Assembly (NCBI RefSeq): GCF_004369225.1 | Contig: NZ_QFFZ01000011.1 | Location: 20,244 to 84,243, forward strand | Reading direction: 5' to 3' | Length of the DNA: 64,000 nucleotides | From: Pelotomaculum propionicicum | Lineage (GTDB): Bacteria; Bacillota; Desulfotomaculia; Desulfotomaculales; Pelotomaculaceae | Part shown: positions 54,214 to 62,550 of the stretch, piece by piece | Numbering within the stretch: position 1 is the first letter of the stretch | Layout: each line of letters begins with the position of its first letter | Translations under genes and position numbers: made by a program | The notes under the pieces: generated by a model | What the model saw: only the letters and a program-made list of their open reading frames with translations | What the model was told of the DNA's origin: nothing | Databases searched by the model: none

Positions 54214-55170
54214 TCAAGCGCTTTTTTTGGTATAGTAAGAAACACCGCCGCGCTCTTCCCTGGCAGCCAGCTCTTCTTCCACCAGATAATCCAGGTGGGC
54301 AAATATTTCAGAGATGCCGAGATAGATTTGAAAGCCCCTGATTTTGGGGTAAAACTCCCGCATTAACTGGTAAGTGTTTAAAGGGCGTCCTGTCAGTTTG
54401 GCGAGACAAGCCTCCAACCGCCGGGCATGGTGTTTCTGAGCATTTACCATTGTTTCCGCGCTGTTATCAATAGTTTTACCATGTCCTGGCAGGATTAGCC
54501 CTATCTTCATCATTTCCACCCGCCTGAGCCCTGCCAGGTATTGCCGCAAAGCAGGCGTCCTTTTGCTGTAATCAGCCGGGTCAGCTTCCATCACCGGGTT
54601 GGGTGTGATATGTTTGAGTATGAAGTCTCCGGCCAGCAGTATACCGCTGGCCTGCTCAAAAAGACAAATATGGCCGCTGGAGTGCCCCGGCAGATGCAGG
54701 ACTGTGGCTGTGCCTCCCGTAAAGTCAAGCTCTTCCCCGCCATGCACCAGCACCACGCCTGATTCCGGCAGCACCGGCTTCACTACCGGGTCCTTATCCT
54801 CAAAAATCTCGTTCAGAACATTTTCCGGTATGCCTGCTTCTGCCAAAAATGGCAGCCTCTCATGGTAATATATGTAATCCTTCTGCAGTTTGCGCTCTTC
54901 CGATTTGTGGACATAAATCTCAGACCCGGCCTGTTCATTGATCCACCTGGCCAGACCGCTGTGGTCGGAGTGACTATGGGTGATGACAACCCTGCTGATA
55001 TCCTGCAGGCCGATACCCAAAGAAGACAGGCCTTCCAGCAGGCCCTTCCTGGCCTCCTCAGTCTCCGGCCCGGGGTCGACCAGAGTGCAGGGATGGTTTT
55101 TAATCAGGTAGGCGTTGGTAGGGCCCGGGACGTAAGGTGTGGGCACTGAGATAGTGTGTATTTCCAGCAT
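54214..55170 (-). CDS. MBL-fold metallo-hydrolase
   Basis: A 318-aa beta-lactamase-fold enzyme with the metal-binding THSHSDHSGL (H65, H67, D69, H70), then LPGHSSGHICLF and LPGHGKT. It looks like a hydroxyacylglutathione-hydrolase-like or general thioesterase/metallo-hydrolase. Substrate is unknown. It precedes the acylphosphatase gene's upstream side with ten bases between them. Confidence 0.88.
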   Translation of the reverse strand: MLEIHTISVPTPYVPGPTNAYLIKNHPCTLVDPGPETEEARKGLLEGLSSLGIGLQDISRVVITHSHSDHSGLARWINEQAGSEIYVHKSEERKLQKDYIYYHERLPFLAEAGIPENVLNEIFEDKDPVVKPVLPESGVVLVHGGEELDFTGGTATVLHLPGHSSGHICLFEQASGILLAGDFILKHITPNPVMEADPADYSKRTPALRQYLAGLRRVEMMKIGLILPGHGKTIDNSAETMVNAQKHHARRLEACLAKLTGRPLNTYQLMREFYPKIRGFQIYLGISEIFAHLDYLVEEELAAREERGGVSYYTKKSA

Positions 55171-55180
55171 GGTTTTCTCC

Positions 55181-55459
55181 TCAAAAAGTGATTTTGAATT
55201 TGGTGAACTCTCCCCAATACTTTTCCCAGGCCACCTCTACATCCGAAACCTCTGCTTCCGGCGGCCCCTGGCGGCACCAGGCAATCAGTTTTTCAACATT
55301 ATCCCGCTCACCTTCAAAAAGACCTTCCACACTGCCGTCCGGCCTGTTTTTGACCCAGCCGGTTACTCCCAGCGCCAGCGCCTGGTCCCGCGTTTCCGCC
55401 CGGAAGTATACCCCCTGGACCATGCCGCTGATGATGACATGCGCTCTTACATTTGCCAT
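55181..55459 (-). CDS. Acylphosphatase
   Basis: A 92-aa enzyme that hydrolyses carboxyl-phosphate mixed anhydrides. The catalytic R20 (GMVQGVYFR) and N38 (GWVKNRPDG) are present. It lies ten bases from the MBL hydrolase gene and probably shares its transcript. Confidence 0.93.
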   Translation of the reverse strand: MANVRAHVIISGMVQGVYFRAETRDQALALGVTGWVKNRPDGSVEGLFEGERDNVEKLIAWCRQGPPEAEVSDVEVAWEKYWGEFTKFKITF

Positions 55460-55660
55460 TTCTTCTCCTCCTGTTAATCCTATTCATCACAAAAACTATT
55501 ATAACAAAAAACGGTAAAAATTTGCAATCATGCTAATTCTTACCGGTGATACATATTATGAGAAGGCTCTTGTCCCCTTCTGATTTATTATACAATCAGT
55601 CCACTGGGCGAGCAATAGTTTGGTATGTGAGTCATAGATTATAGTGGAGCAATGTCAATG

Positions 55661-55776
55661 GAAAGGGGACACACCTCTTTGGTTTGATGACGGCAAAAGT
55701 TTGTCTGTGTTGAGAAAAGTTATCTGACAGTGTAGCTGGTTTACTGTATGAATCAAGGAATGTCCCCAATGGAATG
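55661..55776. repeat. GGGGAC-type intergenic palindrome
   Basis: AGGGGACACACCTC at the left and AATGTCCCCAATGGAATG at the right enclose about 85 bases. The same ends bracket the element at 45972-46040. It fills part of the gap 55460-55802; the remainder holds AT-rich DNA with no ORF or promoter I can support. Confidence 0.55.
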
Positions 55777-55802
55777 CCCTTGATTGGAGAGGGGGGGTTG
55801 GA

Positions 55803-56750
55803 TTGATTAGAAAACCAGCTGCCTTGAAGGCTGGTTCTACCCTGGGGATTATCGCTCCCGCCAGCCCCTGCGGCAACCCTGACTTTATAGCCCGAGGCAA
55901 AAAGACACTGGAGGAAATGGGCTTCAGGGTGGTCCTTGCGCCTAACGCCCTGAAAAGCGACAGGTATTTAGCAGGCACCGACAGCGAAAGGGTTGCCGAC
56001 CTCCACCGCATGTTTCTTGACCCGCGCATCGACGGCATCCTCTGTTTGCGGGGAGGATACGGCACGCTTAGGCTCCTGCGCCAAATAAATTACCGGATCA
56101 TCAAGAGCCGGCCGAAGGTACTGGTTGGTTACAGCGATATCACCGCGCTGCAGCTGGCGATCTGGCAAAAAGCCGGCCTGGTAACCTTTTCCGGCCCTAT
56201 GCTGGCTTCTGACTTTGGGCTGGAACCGGGCGATTTTACAGTGAACCACTTTTATCAAGCCCTAACCAGTTATCACCCTTTAGGGCCGGTGCCGGCGGCA
56301 CCTGGCGCCATGACTCACACAATCTATCCCGGCAGGGCGCGCGGCCGGCTGATCGGGGGCAACCTCTCCCTGGTGGCCGCGACGCTGGGCACCCCTTATG
56401 AAATAGATACCAGGGGCGCCATACTTTTTCTGGAGGAGGTGGGCGAAGAGCCTTACCGGGTAGACCGCATGCTCCGGCAGCTTTACCTGGCCGGCAAGCT
56501 GCACAAAGCCGCCGGGGTTGTCTTTGGGGAATTTGTCGACTGTGAGGCGGGCGATAAAAGCGCATCTTTCACCTGTGGGGAAATAACAGCCGACCTGTTT
56601 AACCGCCTGAAAATCCCTTGTTTTTACGGCCTGGGCCCGGGGCACGGCGCCTCTAAAGTAACAATGCCGCTGGGCGTGAAAGCTCAAATAGACGCGGGCC
56701 GGTGCCAACTGGTTATAATTGAACCAGCAGTAGTTGCACCATTTAAATAA
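55803..56750 (+). CDS. LD-carboxypeptidase (LdcA/MccF family)
   Basis: A serine peptidase that trims the terminal D-Ala from tetrapeptides in wall recycling, or cleaves nucleotide-peptide antibiotics (MccF). The triad is visible: S111 (GYSDITALQ), Glu in LEEVGEEPYRVDRML and His in GHGASKVTMPLG. The start is a TTG at 55803 after a G-rich ribosome site. It is separate from the trpP operon that follows. Confidence 0.9.
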   Translation: MIRKPAALKAGSTLGIIAPASPCGNPDFIARGKKTLEEMGFRVVLAPNALKSDRYLAGTDSERVADLHRMFLDPRIDGILCLRGGYGTLRLLRQINYRIIKSRPKVLVGYSDITALQLAIWQKAGLVTFSGPMLASDFGLEPGDFTVNHFYQALTSYHPLGPVPAAPGAMTHTIYPGRARGRLIGGNLSLVAATLGTPYEIDTRGAILFLEEVGEEPYRVDRMLRQLYLAGKLHKAAGVVFGEFVDCEAGDKSASFTCGEITADLFNRLKIPCFYGLGPGHGASKVTMPLGVKAQIDAGRCQLVIIEPAVVAPFK

Positions 56751-56783
56751 GGTAAATTTATCATAAAATAAATAAACTTTTTA

Positions 56784-56812
56784 ATGACAACACTTACAGC
56801 TTGTGATAAAAT
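56784..56812 (+). promoter_or_regulatory. Promoter of the trpP-ECF operon
   Basis: ATGACA and TAAAAT are exactly 17 bases apart, a good sigma-70 match. Transcription would start about 56819, just before the hairpin and triplet array. Confidence 0.7.
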
Positions 56813-56822
56813 AACTATTGAG

Positions 56823-56916
56823 CTGGGGAAGCCCCAGGAGTTAGAGGAGACTAAAACCGACAATCACATACGGAGGTGAGCTGAGTATGAGGTGAGCTGA
56901 GGCGAGGCAAGCTGAG
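56823..56916 (+). promoter_or_regulatory. TRAP-like binding array in the trpP-ECF leader
   Basis: A 5' hairpin (CTGGGG/CCCCAG, 56823-56837) is followed by three triplets (56838-56849) and then, after 23 bases, nine evenly spaced triplets at 56873-56916: eight GAG and one AAG, with spacers 2,2,3,2,2,2,2,2. Bacillus trp leaders also have a hairpin before the array. Two GTGAGC segments in the array can pair with GCTCAC in the terminator stem-loop. This is the (G/U)AG pattern for TRAP (MtrB). Confidence 0.82.
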
Positions 56917-56939
56917 TGTTTTTTTATTTTGCAATCAGG

Positions 56940-56964
56940 CCGGGCTCACGCCCGGTTTTGTTAT
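56940..56964 (+). terminator. Terminator in the trpP-ECF leader
   Basis: CCGGGC and GCCCGG pair around TCAC, then TTTTGTTATT. The stem shares the sequence GGGCTCAC with a possible antiterminator. It lies about 50 bases before trpP. Confidence 0.8.
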
Positions 56965-57011
56965 TGCAGGGACTAATCTTAAATTTTAATTTATCAGGAG
57001 GTTTTCATAAA

Positions 57012-57587
57012 ATGTCCAACACCCAATCAATTGAAACTGACAGCTTTATTTCCACCGGTTCGAAAATGGTGCGCTCCAAGCAGCTAGCCGTGGTGGCGGT
57101 GCTGCTGGCCATCGGCGCTGTGCTGCGCGCAGTTACACCTCCCATTGCCGGAATCACACCAAACTTCGTTATAGCCATGTACTGCCTGGCCATCCTGCTG
57201 CTCCGCCCGAATATCGGGGGCGCGTTGGGTATCGGCCTGGTCGGCGGCGCCGTGGCAATGATCTTCTCCAAGTCACCCATCCCCTACCTGAACCTGATCT
57301 CCGAACCGGCCGGCGCGCTGGCCTGCGCTCTTATTGTCAGCTACCTGCCGGAATTCTCTGTGAAAAACTATTCATTCAAGCCTATTCTGGCTGCGGCTAT
57401 AGGCACTCTGGTAAGTGGCCTTTTGTACATCACACTTAACTTTAAATTCGCGCTGAACCTGCCGCCCGAAAAAATGATGGTTGCCTGGAACGCGGCCTTT
57501 ATTACCGTAGTAATACCGGTAACTGCAATCAATGCGGTTTTAAACCAGATTTTTTACGCTCCTGCTAAAAAATTCCTAAAAATATAG
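57012..57587 (+). CDS. trpP: Tryptophan transporter TrpP (ECF substrate-binding component)
   Basis: A 191-aa membrane protein with about six helices, similar in size and pattern to TrpP (YhaG) of Bacillus. The start is the ATG at 57012 after AGGAGG. The first helix (QLAVVAVLLAIGAVLRAV) has small residues spaced as in ECF S-components. It is followed directly by EcfA1, EcfA2 and EcfT, so it probably works as their S-component. The TRAP-like leader fits this substrate. Tryptophan is inferred. Confidence 0.82.
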   Translation: MSNTQSIETDSFISTGSKMVRSKQLAVVAVLLAIGAVLRAVTPPIAGITPNFVIAMYCLAILLLRPNIGGALGIGLVGGAVAMIFSKSPIPYLNLISEPAGALACALIVSYLPEFSVKNYSFKPILAAAIGTLVSGLLYITLNFKFALNLPPEKMMVAWNAAFITVVIPVTAINAVLNQIFYAPAKKFLKI

Positions 57588-57605
57588 CATGCGAGGGATA
57601 CAGGC

Positions 57606-58448
57606 ATGGCCATTCTGGAGATCAAAAACTTCACTTTCCGCTACCCCCAGGCCGCGCGGCCGGCGCTTAAAGACATCAGCCTGAGCGTAGCCAAAGGGGA
57701 ATTTGTCGGCATCACCGGGCCGACCGGGGCGGGCAAGACCACCCTGGCCTGCTGCCTGAACGGTATTATTCCCCACTTTCAGGGGGGCGAGGCCACCGGC
57801 CGGATCGAACTCGACGGCTTATCAATTTTCAATAAAAGCACCGCCCAGATTTCCCGCCTGGTGGGCAGCGTCTTCCAGGACCCGGAGGCACAGATCATCT
57901 CCTCCGAAGTGGAGCAGGAACTGGCCTTTGGACTGGAGAACCTAGGCTTCGCGCCGGTGGAAATGGAGAAGAGAATTTCAGAAGTCCTGGAGCTTGCAGG
58001 CATCCCGGACCTGCGCCACCGCTCCACCATAGGGCTCTCGGGCGGGCAGAAACAAAGAGTGGCCATCGCCTGCGCCCTGGCCATGCGGCCGGAAATCCTG
58101 CTCCTGGACGAACCTACATCTGAACTCGACCCGGTGGGCACCGAGGAGGTTTTTCAGGTGCTCAGCCGCCTCAACCATGAACACGGGATCACAGTGCTGG
58201 TGGTTGAACAAAAAACAGAGCAGTTGGCCGCCCATGCCGGTAGGATCCTGGTTCTGGACGACGGCGCCCTGGTCATGGACGGAGAGCCGTGGCAGGTCTT
58301 TGCCAGACAGCGGGAACTGCAGGCAATTGGCGTGAAAATACCCCAGGTGACTAAACTGGCGGGCATGCTGGGGGGCAGCGACAAATACTCCCTGCCCCTG
58401 ACCGTGGAACAGGCCCGTATCTATATCGAAAGGCTGGTGCGAAGCTGA
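57606..58448 (+). CDS. ecfA1: ECF transporter ATPase, subunit A1
   Basis: A 280-aa ABC ATPase. Walker A GPTGAGKTT is at residues 38-46, the signature LSGGQKQRVAIA and Walker B ILLLDEPTSELD follow. Starts at ATG 57606, 18 bases after trpP. It pairs with the next ATPase and EcfT. Confidence 0.92.
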   Translation: MAILEIKNFTFRYPQAARPALKDISLSVAKGEFVGITGPTGAGKTTLACCLNGIIPHFQGGEATGRIELDGLSIFNKSTAQISRLVGSVFQDPEAQIISSEVEQELAFGLENLGFAPVEMEKRISEVLELAGIPDLRHRSTIGLSGGQKQRVAIACALAMRPEILLLDEPTSELDPVGTEEVFQVLSRLNHEHGITVLVVEQKTEQLAAHAGRILVLDDGALVMDGEPWQVFARQRELQAIGVKIPQVTKLAGMLGGSDKYSLPLTVEQARIYIERLVRS

Positions 58449-59302
58449 TGACAGCAGCCAGGCAACCCCTGATCAAAGTTGAAAACCTGACCTACCAATA
58501 TAACGGCGCGCAGCCGGTGCTGAAAAACATTTCACTGGAAATCGGCAGGGGCGAGTGCCTGGCTGTCATTGGACAAAACGGCTCCGGCAAAACAACCCTG
58601 GTAAAACATTTCAACGGCCTGCTCAAGCCGTCATCCGGACGTGTGTACATCAACGGCCGGGACACAGGACCTCAAAAGGTTTCCACCCTGGCCCGCACAG
58701 TCGGTTATGTCTTTCAAAACCCCGACCACCAGATCTTTCACGACACGGTCGGCAAAGAAGTGGCCTTCGGCCTGAAAAACCTGCGGCTGCCGGCTGAAGA
58801 AATTGAACGCCGGGTAAACGAAGCGCTGGAAGCGGTGGGGCTTACCGGCCACTACGCGACTTATCCCTTTAACCTGAGCAAAGGCCAGCGGCAGCGGGTG
58901 GCCCTGGCCTCCGTACTGGCCATGCACACCGAAGTGATTGTTTTGGATGAACCGACCACCGGCCAGGATTACCGGGAGTCGGTCCAGATCATGGAAATGG
59001 TAAAAAATTTGCATGAAAAAGGCCATACCATCGTCTTTATTACCCACGATATGTCCCTGGTGGCGCGCTACGCCGCCAGGACAGTGGTCCTGTGTGAGGG
59101 TGAAATCCTGGCTGACGCTCCGGTGCGTGCGGTATTCGCCCAGCCGGAACTTCTGGCCCGAAGCTACCTTAAGCCACCCCAGATCACTCTCCTGGCGCAG
59201 GAACTCGGCAAGCGCGCCATCCCTCCCGACGTGATCAGCGTCAGAGAAATGTATGACCTGCTGCAGAAAGCGAGGGCTGATAAAATTGGCTGCTGCGGTT
59301 GA
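58448..59302 (+). CDS. ecfA2: ECF transporter ATPase, subunit A2
   Basis: A 284-aa ABC ATPase. Walker A GQNGSGKTT is at residues 42-50, the signature is LSKGQRQRVALAS and Walker B VIVLDEPTTGQD. The start overlaps the ecfA1 stop by one base (TGATG). Confidence 0.92.
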   Translation: MTAARQPLIKVENLTYQYNGAQPVLKNISLEIGRGECLAVIGQNGSGKTTLVKHFNGLLKPSSGRVYINGRDTGPQKVSTLARTVGYVFQNPDHQIFHDTVGKEVAFGLKNLRLPAEEIERRVNEALEAVGLTGHYATYPFNLSKGQRQRVALASVLAMHTEVIVLDEPTTGQDYRESVQIMEMVKNLHEKGHTIVFITHDMSLVARYAARTVVLCEGEILADAPVRAVFAQPELLARSYLKPPQITLLAQELGKRAIPPDVISVREMYDLLQKARADKIGCCG

Positions 59303-60077
59303 ATATATTCAAAAAGATTCGCCGGTCCACCGGCTTAACGCCGCCACCAAGATTTTCTGGGCGCTTTTCACCCTGGCCTGCGGGCTTTTGTTTAACGACT
59401 ACCGCTACCTGCTGGGCCTGCTGGCCTCAGTGCTGCTGGTGGCGGCGGCGGGGCGCGTCCTCAAAAACCTGCTGCCGGCGATCACGGGGTTGTCGGTATT
59501 CGCCCTGATCCTCCTGCTGATCCAGGCCCTCTTCTACGACCAGGGGCAGGTTATTTTTCACCTGATCCCTCAAACCAGCTACCTGCCGGTCACAAATTAT
59601 GGTATCCTATCAGGAGTGGCCATGGCCGCCAGGATGCTGTCACTGGTGCTGAGTTTTCTGGTACTCCTCGCCACTACCCGGATTCAGGATATGGTGCTGA
59701 CCATGGTGGAAAAATTTAAAATGCCCTATGATTACGCCTTTATGTTTATGACCACCCTGCGGTTTATCCCCACTTTTCTGGGTGAGGTCAGGCAGATCAC
59801 TGACGCTCAGAAGGCCAGGGGTCATGCCGTGGAAGGGTTTAACCCTTTCAAAAAAATCCGTTCGTACGCCCCAGTAACCGTGCCGCTGGTGCTGATCTCA
59901 TTAAACAAGGCGGAAAACATGGCGATGGCCATGGAAACAAGGGGTTACGGCGGCGGGCGTCGAACTTATTTTAAAGAGCCTAAAATGCGCGGCGCTGACT
60001 ACCTCCTTACTGCTGTTCTGCTGCTGCTGCTGGTGCTGGGTGTCACAGCCCGCGTTAAAGGCCTGGGCGTCATGTGA
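59286..60077 (+). CDS. ecfT: ECF transporter transmembrane subunit T
   Basis: A membrane protein of about 263 residues. Two cytoplasmic motifs of EcfT are present: DAQKARGHA and METRGYGGG, both with an Arg-Gly that couples to the ATPases. The start is likely a TTG at 59286 (MAAAVEYIQKD) after GAGGG; the earlier ATG at 59253 lies within ecfA2 and gives an unlikely N-terminus. It overlaps ecfA2 by 17 bases. Confidence 0.88.
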   Translation: MAAAVEYIQKDSPVHRLNAATKIFWALFTLACGLLFNDYRYLLGLLASVLLVAAAGRVLKNLLPAITGLSVFALILLLIQALFYDQGQVIFHLIPQTSYLPVTNYGILSGVAMAARMLSLVLSFLVLLATTRIQDMVLTMVEKFKMPYDYAFMFMTTLRFIPTFLGEVRQITDAQKARGHAVEGFNPFKKIRSYAPVTVPLVLISLNKAENMAMAMETRGYGGGRRTYFKEPKMRGADYLLTAVLLLLLVLGVTARVKGLGVM

Positions 60078-60162
60078 TCAAAAGACATAGTGTTACTCCC
60101 CCTCACTCACCAGGGAAACACCATGCCTGTATCCGCCAAGCATATCTCAAGGGGGGCTGTTT

Positions 60163-61962
60163 TTGGCTTTAAAACTACTAATGGGCAATGAAGCAATCGC
60201 GCACGGCGCCGTTGAAGCCGGCGTGCAGGTTGCCGCGGCATATCCCGGCACACCTTCATCGGAAATCCTGGGGACCCTGGCCGGTATGGCCAGGGCTAAC
60301 GAGTTTTACGCGGAATGGTCGGTCAACGAAAAAGTGGCCCTGGAAATAGCCGCCGGCGCGTCATACGCCGGGGCGCGGGCACTGGCGGCCATGAAGCAGG
60401 TGGGGCTTAATGTGGCCTCGGACCCGCTGATGAGCCTGGCCTATATTGGCGTGAAAGGCGGTCTGGTAATTGTGGTGGCCGACGATCCCGGCCCGCACAG
60501 TTCCCAGACTGAGCAGGACACGCGCAGGTTCGCCCAGCTCGCCAAACTGCCCGTCCTGGACCCGGCTGACCCGCGGGAAGCCAAAGAAATGGCCAAATGG
60601 GCCTTCGAACTTTCAGAGAGACTGCTGCTGCCGGTGATTCTGCGGCCTACCACCAGGACCTGCCACGCCTGCCAGGACGTTTTCATCGAGGATGGGCCGG
60701 GAGAGCGCCGGCAAACCGCGGGTTTTGTGAAAAGCCCCAACTGGGTTATTTTCCCCAACCTGTCCGCCCGCAAACACATCTGGCTGAACGGGCAGCAGGA
60801 AGCCGCCAGAAAAATTTTCGAACAGTCACCTTTCAACCAGTTAACCATCAAGGAAAACTCCGCTTACGGCGTTATCGCCTGCGGCGTCAGCTATAACTAT
60901 GTGCAGGAAGCGCTGCTGCTGGCGGGGCTGGAAGCTTCCGTGCTAAAAATAGGCACTCCGTATCCCCTGCCCCACAGCGATGTGCTGGAACTGCTCAAAC
61001 ACGCCGAAAAAGTCCTGGTAATCGAAGAACAGGAGCCCGTTGTGGAAGACCAGGTCATTTCGCTCGCCTGGCGTCACCGCCTGTCAGCGGGCATATCAGG
61101 CAAAAACGACAGCCTGGTGCCGCGTGAAGGTGAATTCAACGTCGACCGGGTAAAAACATTTATCGAAAAGTTCTTTAAGACATCGCCTGCTGCGCAGGAG
61201 ACCGCGCCTTTGCCGGAGCTGCCCCTGCGGCCGCCCGTGCTCTGCGCCGGCTGCCCGCACCGGGCTTCGTTCTTTGCTTTTAAAGAAGCCGCCAAAGATA
61301 AAGATGTGATATTTACCGGAGACATCGGCTGTTATACGCTTGGCGCCATGCCGCCGCTGCGCGCCGCGGACACCTGCCTGTGCATGGGCGCCAGCATTAC
61401 CATTGCCACCGGGCTGCACCATGCCGAGCCGGGCCGCCGGCAGGTGGCTTTTCTGGGGGACTCCACTTTCTTCCACACCGGTATTCCGGGGCTGATCAAC
61501 GCTGTGCACAACCAGGCGGACATTACAATAGTGATTCTGGACAACAGCACCACCGCCATGACCGGCCACCAGTCCCACCCCGGACTGAGCCGCACCGCCA
61601 CGGGAAGTTCCGCCAAAAGCGTGGATATCGCCGGCCTGGTCAAGGCCTGCGGGGTTGAATTTGTGCGTGAGGTCGACCCCAACGATCTCAAGGCGGCTAT
61701 GGCGGCAGCCAGCGAGGCCTTGAGCTATCCCGGGCTGTCTGTGGTGATTATGAAACGCGAGTGCGTGGCGCTGGCTAAAAAAGGCCGGCCCTACGCTGTA
61801 AACCAGGAAATCTGCGTCGAATGCGGCGCCTGCCTGGAGGAACTGGGCTGCCCGGCGATGGGAAAAGCCGGCGGCAGGCCTGAAATCTCCGCCAGCTGCA
61901 CTGGATGCGGTGTCTGCGCCCAGATCTGTCCGGTTGAGGCGATAACGGAGGTATTATCATGA
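60163..61962 (+). CDS. iorA: Indolepyruvate ferredoxin oxidoreductase, alpha subunit
   Basis: Oxidatively decarboxylates aryl-pyruvates (from Trp, Phe, Tyr) to aryl-acetyl-CoA with ferredoxin and thiamine diphosphate. The 599-aa protein has the pyruvate-binding AAYPGTPSSE at the start, the thiamine-diphosphate region FLGDSTFFHTGIPGLINAVHN and LDNSTTAMTGHQSHPG, and two 4Fe-4S motifs at the C-terminus (CVECGACLEELGCP and CTGCGVCAQICP). The start is a TTG at 60163 after a G-run. The next gene overlaps by four bases. Confidence 0.93.
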   Translation: MALKLLMGNEAIAHGAVEAGVQVAAAYPGTPSSEILGTLAGMARANEFYAEWSVNEKVALEIAAGASYAGARALAAMKQVGLNVASDPLMSLAYIGVKGGLVIVVADDPGPHSSQTEQDTRRFAQLAKLPVLDPADPREAKEMAKWAFELSERLLLPVILRPTTRTCHACQDVFIEDGPGERRQTAGFVKSPNWVIFPNLSARKHIWLNGQQEAARKIFEQSPFNQLTIKENSAYGVIACGVSYNYVQEALLLAGLEASVLKIGTPYPLPHSDVLELLKHAEKVLVIEEQEPVVEDQVISLAWRHRLSAGISGKNDSLVPREGEFNVDRVKTFIEKFFKTSPAAQETAPLPELPLRPPVLCAGCPHRASFFAFKEAAKDKDVIFTGDIGCYTLGAMPPLRAADTCLCMGASITIATGLHHAEPGRRQVAFLGDSTFFHTGIPGLINAVHNQADITIVILDNSTTAMTGHQSHPGLSRTATGSSAKSVDIAGLVKACGVEFVREVDPNDLKAAMAAASEALSYPGLSVVIMKRECVALAKKGRPYAVNQEICVECGACLEELGCPAMGKAGGRPEISASCTGCGVCAQICPVEAITEVLS

Positions 61963-62549
61963 AGCTGGATATTGTTATAAGCGGTGTCGGCGGGCAGGGT
62001 TCAGTACTGGCGTCCCGGGCGCTGGCGCTGGCAGCTATGGAGAACAACCTGACGGTGCGCACCTCGGAGGTCATCGGCATGGCCCAGCGGGAGGGTCCCG
62101 TGACCAGCCACGTGCGTATGGGCGACCAGCTTTACGGAGCGATCATACCGGATCATGAAGCTGACTTTTTGCTTGGACTGGAACTGGCTGAAACAGTCCG
62201 GGGTTTAAATAAACTAAAGCCGGGCGGGACGGTTATCGCCAGTACTTCCGCCATTGTGCCCGTCTCAGTGCAGCTTGGGCTGTCCAGTTATGATCGGGAA
62301 GCTTTTATAAGTGTCCTTGAAGAGCGGGCGCAACGGGCTGTTTTTCTGGATTTCGACCACCTGGCAAGCCAGGCCGGCCATCCCAAAACCGGCAATGTGA
62401 TCATGCTGGGCGCGTTTGCGGCGCTGCCGGGACTTCCCTTTTCACCGGACCAACTGCTGCAGTCTGTGCTCAACCTGATTCCGGCCAAGTTAAAAGATAT
62501 CAATAAACGAGCGTTCGAAATTGGGCGCCTGGCTATGGAGGTAGCTTAA
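61959..62549 (+). CDS. iorB: Indolepyruvate ferredoxin oxidoreductase, beta subunit
   Basis: A 196-aa gamma-domain-type subunit that partners IorA. VGGQGSVLASRALALAA and TSEVIGMAQREGPVTSHVR are typical. It starts with ATGA overlapping iorA and ends one base before paaK, so the three genes are one transcript. Confidence 0.93.
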   Translation: MKLDIVISGVGGQGSVLASRALALAAMENNLTVRTSEVIGMAQREGPVTSHVRMGDQLYGAIIPDHEADFLLGLELAETVRGLNKLKPGGTVIASTSAIVPVSVQLGLSSYDREAFISVLEERAQRAVFLDFDHLASQAGHPKTGNVIMLGAFAALPGLPFSPDQLLQSVLNLIPAKLKDINKRAFEIGRLAMEVA

Positions 62550-62550
62550 A

